Assembly (NCBI GenBank): GCA_964436865.1
Contig: CAYTFK010000395.1
Span: forward strand, 1-5,800
Length of the DNA stretch: 5,800 bases
Direction of reading: 5' to 3'
Origin: JAXGPP01 sp964436865
Lineage (GTDB): Bacteria; Planctomycetota; Planctomycetia; Pirellulales; Thermoguttaceae
This document shows, piece by piece, positions 1 through 5,800 of the stretch. The translations under genes were made by a program, and so were the position numbers. The notes beneath the pieces were generated by a model, which had not been told where the DNA came from, made no database searches, and saw nothing but the letters and a program-made list of their open reading frames with translations. Position 1 is the stretch's first letter; every line of letters begins with the position of its first letter.

Positions 1-48
1 CTCCGCGAGAATCAGGAAGTGAAGATCCTCCAGGAGGGGAGCCGGTAA
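1..48 (+). CDS. C-terminal tail of probable RND membrane fusion protein (partial)
   Basis: Reading from base 1, fifteen sense codons (LRENQEVKILQEGSR) lead to a TAA stop at 46-48; the 5' part lies outside the window. The tail resembles the end of HlyD/AcrA-type periplasmic adaptor subunits, which often finish with a 'LR-(E/D)-G-Q-x-V-(K/R)-V-L' stretch after the last beta-barrel strand. The stop is only 4 bases before the RND permease start, and adaptor-then-permease is the standard order in such operons. Such a protein would be lipid- or membrane-anchored and link the inner-membrane pump to an outer-membrane channel. With so few residues the assignment rests mostly on context; any short tail of another protein cannot be excluded. 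Confidence 0.6.
   Translation, partial: LRENQEVKILQEGSR
32..41 (+). promoter_or_regulatory. Probable ribosome binding site of the RND permease gene
   Basis: An AGGAGGGGAG purine run lies inside the last codons of the upstream gene. AGGAGG (32-37) is 15 bases from the ATG at 53, while the alternative GGAG at 38-41 is 11 bases away. Placement within the preceding reading frame suggests translational coupling between the adaptor and the pump. Confidence 0.55.
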
Positions 49-52
49 CGTC

Positions 53-3000
53 ATGAACCTTGCCGCTCTTGCGATCGAGAAGCGAGCGATCACCTACTTC
101 GGCATCCTCCTGGTCCTGGCCGGCGGGATCTTCTGCTATTTCCAGCTCGGCCAGTTGGAGGACCCGGAGTTCTCGGTCAAGACCGCCGTGGTCACGACCA
201 CCTACCCCGGCGCCAGCGCCGAGCAGGTCGAGCTGGAGGTCACCGACCGCATCGAAACCAAGCTCCAGGAGATGACGGAGCTCAAGAACGTCTACTCCAA
301 CTCCCGCCCCGGCTTGTCGATCATCAAAGTCGACATCAAGAGCAGCTACTGGGCCGACCGGCTGCCTCAGGTGTGGGACGCTCTGCGCAAGAAGATCCAG
401 GACGTGGAGCCGACGTTGCCTCCCGGCGCGGGGAAGCCGAAAGTCGGCGACGATTTCGGCTATGTATTCGGTTTCCTGCTGGCGGTCAGCAGTGACGGCT
501 ACAGCTACGCCGAGCTGGAACGCTACGTGAAGGACATGCGGAAAGAGCTGAGCGTCGTTCCCGGCGTCGCGCGGGTCGACTTGTGGGGCCTGCAGGACAA
601 GCGGATTTACGTCGACGCCTCGACCGCCCAGCTCTCGGCCCTGGGACTGACGCCCGCGCAGATCATGCAGACTCTGGAGTCGCAGAACTTGGTGGTCGAT
701 GCCGGCCGTGTCGATTACCAGACGCAGCGGATGCGCGTCGCGCCGACCGGGGAATTCCAGTCGCCCGAGGACATCGGCGATCTGGCGATCGCCGGGGCGG
801 TGGGGGAGCGGGATGAGATCATTCGCGTCCGCGATTTCGCCACGGTGAGCTTCGGCTACGCCGATCCGCCCGCGCAGCTCCTCCGCCACGACGGACGGCA
901 GGCGATCGCGCTGGCGCTGGCGCCCGCGGCCGGAGAAAACGTCGTCAAGGTGGGCCAGGCAATCGACCGGCGAATCGCAGAGCTGCTCGCCGATCTCCCG
1001 GTGGGGATCGGTGTCGAGCGAATCTCCTGGCAATCAGATCAGGTCAGCGAGTCGATCCGGGCGTTCATGATCAGCCTGATCGAAGCCGTGGCCATCGTGC
1101 TGGCATTGCTCGCGCTTACCATGGGAATCCGGGCCGGCATCATCATCGGCATCAGCGGGCTGGTGTTTCCGATCCTCGGCGCCTTTATCGTCATGGCGAT
1201 CTGGGGGATCGATCTGCACCGGATCTCGCTCGGCGCGATGATCATCGCCATGGGCATGATGGTCGACAACGCGATCGTGGTGACCGACGGCATCATGGTC
1301 CGCATCGCGCAGGGAATGGACCGCGAGAAGGCGGCCATCGAAGCGGCGAGCGGGCCGGCCTGGCCGCTCTTGGGCGCGACGGTGGTGGCTTGCATGGCGT
1401 TCTACCCGATCTTTGCGTCGAACTACGACACGGGCGAATACGCGGGGAGCCTGTTCACCGTGGTGGCCATCTCGCTCCTGTTGAGCTGGGCCTTTTGCCA
1501 AACCGTAGCGCCACTGCTGTGCATCGCCATGCTGCCGTCTCCCAAGCCGGGGCAGGAGCAGGCGTCGCCTTACGACACTCCGTTCTACGACCGTTTTCGC
1601 TCGCTGCTCTATTTGGCGATCCGCTATCGCGTGCTGTTCCTGGCCAGCATGGTCGGTCTGCTGTTGCTTTCCGTCTTCGGCTTCCGCTGGGTGCCGAAGC
1701 TGTACTTCCCCGACTCCAGCCGCCTCCAGGTGATGGTCGACTACTGGGCGCCGGAAGGCACGCGGATCCAGGAGACGAGCGACAATCTCCGGCGGATCGA
1801 GGAATTCGTGCAGAAACACGAGGCCACGGCCTCCGTCAGCGCGTTTCTCGGCAAGGGGCCGCCGCGATTCTATCTGCCGGTGAGCGCCGAAGACCCCTAC
1901 ACGTCCTACGCGCAATTGATTGTAAATACGAAATCATTCGACGGTGTGAACCAGCTTGTCGAAGACACGGACCGGTGGGTCCGCGAGAACGTGCCGGAAG
2001 CGATGGTGCGGGTCCGCAAGTACGCCGTGGGGGCATTCGACGACTGGAAGATCGAAGCCCGGTTCAGCGGGCCAGCCAACGCCGACCCCGCGACGCTCCG
2101 CCGCCTGGCGGAGGAGGGGGCGAACATTCTGCGCGACAGCCCGTACGCCAAGGAGGTACGGACAAACTGGCGCGATCGCGTCCAGGCTTTGGTTCCCCGC
2201 TACAACCAGGAACGCGGTCGCTGGGCCCGCGTGTCGCGCGACGATCTGGCCCGGACGCTGCAACGCGTTTCGGATGGCGTGATCGTGGGCCACTACCGCC
2301 AGGAAGACGACCTGATTCCGATCGTGGCCCGCAACGTCGAGCAGGAGCGAGAGCGCGCCGCCACGTCGCTCGAGGATCTGCAGATCACGCCGCAATTGTC
2401 GAGCCATGCCGTGCCCGTGTCACAGGTCATCGACGGGATCGGCACGCCCTGGGAGGACCCGATCATCTGGCGTTGGGACCGTCGCCGGGCAATCACTGTG
2501 CAGTGCTCGCCCAACGGGGTGACTGCGCCCACGCTCCGCAATGCCGTGCTCTCGAAGTTCGAAGCGATCGAGCTTCCGCCCGGCTACCGGCTCGACTGGG
2601 ACGGCGAATATTGGAGCGCCAAGCAGTCGCAGGAGGCGCTCATCCCGGGCATTGTGCCAGCAGTCGTGGTCATGTTGTTCATTCTCGTCGCCCTGTTCGA
2701 CGGCTTCCGGCCGATGCTGATCTGCATCCTGGTCATCCCGTTCGTGATGATCGGGATCACGGCCGGACTGCTCGTGACGCAGACGCCCTTTGGGTTCATC
2801 GCCCTGCTGGGCGCGATGAGCCTTTCGGGCATGATGATCAAGAATGTCGTGGTCCTGCTCGACGAGGTGAACGCGAACCTCGCCCGGGGCTTCACGCCGT
2901 ACAACGCCGTCGTCGAGGCGGCCGTTTCGCGGCTGAACCCTGTGGTCAACGCCGCCGGAACCACGGTGCTTGGCGTGCTGCCGATGCTCCAGGATGTGTT

Positions 3001-3148
3001 CTGGGTGGCACTTGCGGTCACGATCTTCTTTGGCCTGATCGTCGGCACGATGCTGACGATGGTGATGGGACCGACCCTTTACGCCCTGCTGTACCGCATT
3101 CCGGCGCCGGAACGGCAGGCTTCACCGGAAGCGTTTCCCGTACCATGA
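53..3148 (+). CDS. RND-family efflux transporter permease (AcrB/TriC-like)
   Basis: This 1031-residue protein has the usual length of an AcrB-type inner-membrane pump, which uses the proton motive force to expel drugs, detergents or other hydrophobic compounds through an adaptor and outer-membrane channel. The internally duplicated RND layout is visible: TM1 at about 12-31, a large periplasmic porter region to about 335, TM2-TM6 at about 339-500, TM7 at about 525-545, a second periplasmic region to about 860, and TM8-TM12 at about 863-1016. The TM4 motif GMMVDNAIVV carries D405, equivalent to AcrB D407, but has N406 where AcrB has D408. TM10 keeps K930, equivalent to AcrB K940, in GMMIKNVVVLLDEV. 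The single Asp and motifs such as LGQLEDPEF and GDDFGYVFG fit the TriC/MexK-like branch rather than classical AcrB or the metal pump CusA. The substrate cannot be read from sequence. The ATG start gives an intact short cytoplasmic N-terminus before TM1. Confidence 0.95.
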   Translation: MNLAALAIEKRAITYFGILLVLAGGIFCYFQLGQLEDPEFSVKTAVVTTTYPGASAEQVELEVTDRIETKLQEMTELKNVYSNSRPGLSIIKVDIKSSYWADRLPQVWDALRKKIQDVEPTLPPGAGKPKVGDDFGYVFGFLLAVSSDGYSYAELERYVKDMRKELSVVPGVARVDLWGLQDKRIYVDASTAQLSALGLTPAQIMQTLESQNLVVDAGRVDYQTQRMRVAPTGEFQSPEDIGDLAIAGAVGERDEIIRVRDFATVSFGYADPPAQLLRHDGRQAIALALAPAAGENVVKVGQAIDRRIAELLADLPVGIGVERISWQSDQVSESIRAFMISLIEAVAIVLALLALTMGIRAGIIIGISGLVFPILGAFIVMAIWGIDLHRISLGAMIIAMGMMVDNAIVVTDGIMVRIAQGMDREKAAIEAASGPAWPLLGATVVACMAFYPIFASNYDTGEYAGSLFTVVAISLLLSWAFCQTVAPLLCIAMLPSPKPGQEQASPYDTPFYDRFRSLLYLAIRYRVLFLASMVGLLLLSVFGFRWVPKLYFPDSSRLQVMVDYWAPEGTRIQETSDNLRRIEEFVQKHEATASVSAFLGKGPPRFYLPVSAEDPYTSYAQLIVNTKSFDGVNQLVEDTDRWVRENVPEAMVRVRKYAVGAFDDWKIEARFSGPANADPATLRRLAEEGANILRDSPYAKEVRTNWRDRVQALVPRYNQERGRWARVSRDDLARTLQRVSDGVIVGHYRQEDDLIPIVARNVEQERERAATSLEDLQITPQLSSHAVPVSQVIDGIGTPWEDPIIWRWDRRRAITVQCSPNGVTAPTLRNAVLSKFEAIELPPGYRLDWDGEYWSAKQSQEALIPGIVPAVVVMLFILVALFDGFRPMLICILVIPFVMIGITAGLLVTQTPFGFIALLGAMSLSGMMIKNVVVLLDEVNANLARGFTPYNAVVEAAVSRLNPVVNAAGTTVLGVLPMLQDVFWVALAVTIFFGLIVGTMLTMVMGPTLYALLYRIPAPERQASPEAFPVP

Positions 3149-3166
3149 TCACCCACGATGGACGCC

Positions 3167-3172
3167 AGGAGG
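3167..3172 (+). promoter_or_regulatory. Strong Shine-Dalgarno for nhaA
   Basis: A perfect AGGAGG lies 7 bases before the ATG at 3180. It supports this start over nearby ATGs at 3145 and 3158, which are in other frames. The 31-base gap after the RND stop (3149-3179) shows no hairpin terminator. Confidence 0.85.
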
Positions 3173-3179
3173 CTCGAGC

Positions 3180-4511
3180 ATGAACCAGTCGCCCGCGCTC
3201 GAAAAGCCGCGCGGACTCTTCGAGAGGTTTGTTCATTCCGAGGTGTCAGGCAGCATCATCCTCCTCGTCTGCACCGTGGTGGCCCTGGTATGGGCCAATT
3301 CGCCGTGGGCCGACACGTACACGCATTTGCTCCACACGAAGATCGGCGTCTCCTGGGGCGACGCCAGCTATGCGCTTTCCGTACATTACTGGATCAACGA
3401 CGGGCTGATGGTGATCTTCTTCTTCGTGGTCGGCCTGGAGATCAAGCGCGAACTGCTGATCGGACGCCTTTCCTCGATGAAGAAGGCCGTGCTGCCCGCG
3501 ATGGCCGCGCTGGGCGGCATGATCGTGCCTGCCCTGATCTACGCGATCTTCAATGCTCGGGGCGACGGTGCGCGGGGCTGGGGAATACCGATGGCCACCG
3601 ACATCGCCTTCTCGCTCGGCATGCTCGCCGTCCTGGGCAAGCGCGTGCCGGTTGGCCTCAAGGTCTTCCTCACCGCCGCTGCGATTGCCGACGACCTGGG
3701 CGCGGTGGTGGTGATCGCGATCTTCTATACCGAGACGATCCGACTCGCGGCGCTCGTCGTCGCACTGGCGGCCCTGGGCGTCCTGTTCCTGGTCAATCGC
3801 GTGCTGGAGATCCGCCGGCTGGGCATCGTGATCTCGGTAATCCTCGTGGTTTGGATCGCCGTATTTGCCTCCGGCATCCACGCCACGGTGGCCGGCATTC
3901 TCGTGGCCCTGCTCGTGCCAATCAAGCCGACCGCCGAACCGCGGGCGCTCTTGGACGCGGCCGAAGCGCGGCTCCGCCGCTTGCGCGAGGCCGCGCCCAC
4001 CGCCTCGAGCATGGTGCTCGAACACGATCAGCTTGCGGTCGCCGTGGAAATGGAGCAGGCGGCACGGCGCCTGCAGCCGACCGGATTGCGCTTGGAGCAC
4101 TACTGGCATCCCGTCCAGGCGTTCTTCATCCTGCCCTTATTCGCGCTGGCCAATGCCGGAGTGCGCCTTGACCAGGGCGTCGTTCAGGCCGTGGCCAGCC
4201 CGGTGGGGCTGGGTATCGTGCTGGGACTGTTCCTCGGCAAGCAGGCGGGCTTCATGCTCTTCAGTTGGCTGGCGATACGCGCGGGCAAGGCCGACTTGCC
4301 CGAGGGCGTTACCTGGCCGCAATTCTGGGGCATGAGCCTGCTGGCCGGCATCGGCTTCACCATGTCGTTGTTCGTCACCGAACTGGCTTTCAAGTCGGAA
4401 TCGCTGATCGCGACGGCGAAAGTGGGAATTCTCGTTGGCTCGCTCATATCCGCAATCGCCGGGTATGCTGTTCTCAGCATGGTGTTACCAAAGCATGGAA
4501 GCGACACGTAG
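3180..4511 (+). CDS. nhaA: Na+/H+ antiporter NhaA
   Basis: This 443-residue inner-membrane protein exchanges cytoplasmic Na+ (or Li+) for external protons, serving sodium and pH homeostasis. Diagnostic NhaA blocks occur in order: VGLEIKREL with E87 (E. coli E78), PMATDIAFSLG with D141 (E. coli D133), AAIADDLGAVVVIAIFYT with the ion-binding pair D171-D172 (E. coli D163-D164, same spacing from the earlier Asp), SGIHATVAG with H234 (E. coli H225), LEHYWHP with E306, H307 and H310 (E. coli E252, H253, H256), and LGLFLGKQAG with K354 (E. coli K300). It ends with GIGFTMSLFVTELAF, typical of the last helices. Compared with the 388-residue E. coli protein, it is longer mainly because residues 248-304, before LEH, form an extended, charged, probably helical loop between TM VIII and IX. 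It lies 31 bases after the RND gene and 25 before the next, so it is probably in the same operon. No frameshift or missing key residue is seen. Confidence 0.97.
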   Translation: MNQSPALEKPRGLFERFVHSEVSGSIILLVCTVVALVWANSPWADTYTHLLHTKIGVSWGDASYALSVHYWINDGLMVIFFFVVGLEIKRELLIGRLSSMKKAVLPAMAALGGMIVPALIYAIFNARGDGARGWGIPMATDIAFSLGMLAVLGKRVPVGLKVFLTAAAIADDLGAVVVIAIFYTETIRLAALVVALAALGVLFLVNRVLEIRRLGIVISVILVVWIAVFASGIHATVAGILVALLVPIKPTAEPRALLDAAEARLRRLREAAPTASSMVLEHDQLAVAVEMEQAARRLQPTGLRLEHYWHPVQAFFILPLFALANAGVRLDQGVVQAVASPVGLGIVLGLFLGKQAGFMLFSWLAIRAGKADLPEGVTWPQFWGMSLLAGIGFTMSLFVTELAFKSESLIATAKVGILVGSLISAIAGYAVLSMVLPKHGSDT

Positions 4512-4536
4512 GAGCCCTTGTTCCGAGACGTAGCTC

Positions 4537-5746
4537 ATGAGCCAAAGGTTGCTCTTTCTGCGAGCCATCGCCAGACTGCACGGGCGATTCGGCTTGATCA
4601 TCCGCCTCGCGCTGGCCTTCGAGTTGCTCCGCTTTCTGGTGCTCACACCGCTCAGCGCGGGCGTGCTGCGGCTCTTCCTGGAACGCTGGGGGCGCTGCTC
4701 GGTGGGGAACTTCGAGATCGCGGCTTTCCTGCTGTCGCCGGCCGGGCTGGCGGGCCTCCTCGCCCTGGGCACGGTGGCGCTGACGACGTTCTACCTGGAA
4801 ATCGCCGGGATGCTCCTGCTGCTGGCTGATCGCGGCGTCACGATTCGCGACATCTTCGCCGCGCTGGCCTTGCGACTGGTCCGCCTGCTCACGCTCGGCT
4901 TGGGCCAGTTCATCCTTCTTGCGGCGATGGCCGCGCCATTCGCGGCGGCGGCCGCCGGCGTGTTGTGGCTGCTTTGGCGAGATTATGACCTCAACGGCCT
5001 GATCGTGCTCAAGCCGCCCGTCTTCTGGGTCGGAACGGCTCTTGCCGCCTGCTTGGCGCTGGGCTACGCGGCGATCGCCGGCCACTTTGTGCTTCGCTGG
5101 TTCCTCGCTCTGCCCGCAATCGTCTTTGAGCCGGGAATGGCCGCCGGCCGGGCGATGCGACTGAGCCGGCAGAGGACCGAGGGCAAGTTGCCTCTCATGC
5201 TCGGCCTTGTGCTGGTCTGGCTGGCGGGGAATCTGCTGCTCTACGGCCTTCTCATGGGCGCGCTTGGGGCCGGCTCCGACTGGCTGCTCGACCGCATGGG
5301 ACTTTCGCTGACCGTCCTGCTGCCCGCGACGGCGATGGTCCTCATCGTTCATACGATCGCGGCGGCCATGCTGTCGGCCATCAGCATGGCAAGTCTTGCC
5401 TCGCTGACGCTGGTCTTCTATGAGGCATGTGCCGGCCGGCCCTCGCCAGCCCAGTCCCACGTCCCCGCGGCGCAGCATCTCCGGCCCCGATTACCGGCCC
5501 GTTGGCTTATCGGCGGCAGCGCCGCATTGCTGGCCGGGGCGGTCGGGCTTGTATCCTATGGGCTCGTGGCACGCGTGCAACTTCATGAGAACCTGGAAAT
5601 CACCGCGCACCGCGCCGGCGCGATGCTTGCCCCGGAGAATACGGTGGCGGCGATCCGCAAAGCGATCGAGGCGCGGGCCGACTGGGCGGAGATCGATGTG
5701 CAGCGGACGGCCGATGAGCGCGGCCGGATGGTGGATCGCAGCGGTC
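4537..5746 (+). CDS. Membrane-domain glycerophosphodiester phosphodiesterase, 3' end missing
   Basis: Residues 1-345 are a hydrophobic multi-span region, with helices at about 18-45, 65-95, 110-147, 160-190, 218-245, 255-290 and 326-346. This fits the GPDPase_memb type of N-terminal domain. Residue 356 onward enters a GDPD catalytic domain: TAHRAGAMLAPENT supplies the catalytic H358-R359 and E367, and WAEIDVQRT supplies the probable metal ligands E385 and D387. Such enzymes hydrolyse glycerophosphodiesters to glycerol-3-phosphate and an alcohol, here probably at the membrane. Family members run about 200 residues beyond this point, but genomic sequence stops at 5746 where adapter begins; residues 405-410 of the open frame (IGRAHV) are adapter-encoded. 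An in-frame TAG at 4531 makes ATG 4537 the first possible start, although its Shine-Dalgarno is weak. The expected second catalytic His-Asp near residue 400 reads D-R, possibly from low-quality bases at the contig end. Confidence 0.87.
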
Positions 5747-5800
5747 AGATCGGAAGAGCACACGTCTGAACTCCAGTCCCGAGATTCCATCGCGTATGCC
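5747..5800 (+). other. Illumina TruSeq read-through adapter with i7 index (contamination)
   Basis: From 5747 the sequence reads AGATCGGAAGAGC and continues as the known TruSeq Read 1 read-through adapter to 5780, with one mismatch (C for A at 5779). An 8-base index, GAGATTCC, follows at 5781-5788. From memory this is TruSeq HT i7 index D704. Then ATCGCGTATGCC (5789-5800) matches the constant ATCTCGTATGCC segment with one mismatch at 5792. The order adapter, index, flow-cell sequence is that of an insert shorter than the read, so the last genomic base is 5746. The first A comes from A-tailing of the insert. This segment is an artefact and should be trimmed. Confidence 0.98.

Noticed and set aside
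1034..1915. Long antisense open frame opposite the RND gene
   Set aside because: It is rich in His, Arg, Asp and Gln, as expected from the complement of hydrophobic codons in a GC-rich membrane-protein gene. No domain or start signal is visible. The same applies to the antisense frames at 3246-4109 and 4474-5478.
1390..3183. 597-codon open frame on the plus strand, overlapping the RND gene
   Set aside because: It is the +1 shadow frame of a GC-rich gene: Arg, Gly, Pro and Ala rich, with no hydrophobic pattern or recognisable motif, while the RND frame carries clear conserved motifs over the same bases.
3158..4171. 337-codon plus-strand open frame starting just before nhaA
   Set aside because: It overlaps nhaA in another frame and has low-complexity Arg/Gly composition. 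The AGGAGG at 3167-3172 lies after its start and serves the nhaA ATG.
4512..4536. Possible terminator or promoter in the gap after nhaA
   Set aside because: The 25 bases contain no GC-rich hairpin with a T-run and no recognisable -35/-10 pair. They look like a simple intergenic spacer.
1..5746. RNA genes, CRISPR arrays, insertion sequences or direct repeats
   Set aside because: Nearly all of the sequence is accounted for by coding frames with family motifs. No tRNA-like fold, spaced repeat or transposase motif was seen by eye.
5491..5790. 99-codon minus-strand open frame at the right end
   Set aside because: Its start and first residues, including DWSSDVCSSDL, come from the adapter, and the rest is the antisense of the GDPD gene.

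Overview
The window is a GC-rich stretch with three large plus-strand genes, the 3' tail of a fourth, and sequencing-adapter DNA at its right end. It looks like the end of a metagenomic or draft contig from a Gram-negative-type bacterium, since an RND pump with its periplasmic adaptor implies a diderm envelope. The high GC and the membrane-domain glycerophosphodiesterase variant with HRAGA in place of HRG would fit Planctomycetota or a relative. That placement is only an impression from protein style; there is no marker gene.

Layout: positions 1-48 hold the last 15 codons of an upstream gene, most likely the RND membrane fusion (adaptor) protein. Positions 53-3148 encode a full-length RND efflux permease of the AcrB/TriC-like class. 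Positions 3180-4511 encode a complete NhaA-type Na+/H+ antiporter with all key acidic residues and an enlarged loop between TM VIII and TM IX. Positions 4537-5746 encode a multi-spanning membrane protein leading into the first part of a glycerophosphodiester phosphodiesterase (GDPD) domain. Positions 5747-5800 are not biological: they match the Illumina TruSeq read-through adapter with an 8-base index, so the third gene is cut off artificially.

The four genes share one strand with gaps of 4, 31 and 25 bases and no visible terminator between them, so co-transcription is plausible. The adaptor and pump form one functional unit. NhaA could balance Na+ and protons across the same membrane, and the GDPD would act on phospholipid-derived glycerophosphodiesters; a shared envelope-stress role is inference only. 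I found no RNA gene, mobile element, CRISPR array or repeat, and no convincing novel system. The clearest unusual signal is the adapter and its effect on the predicted protein ends.
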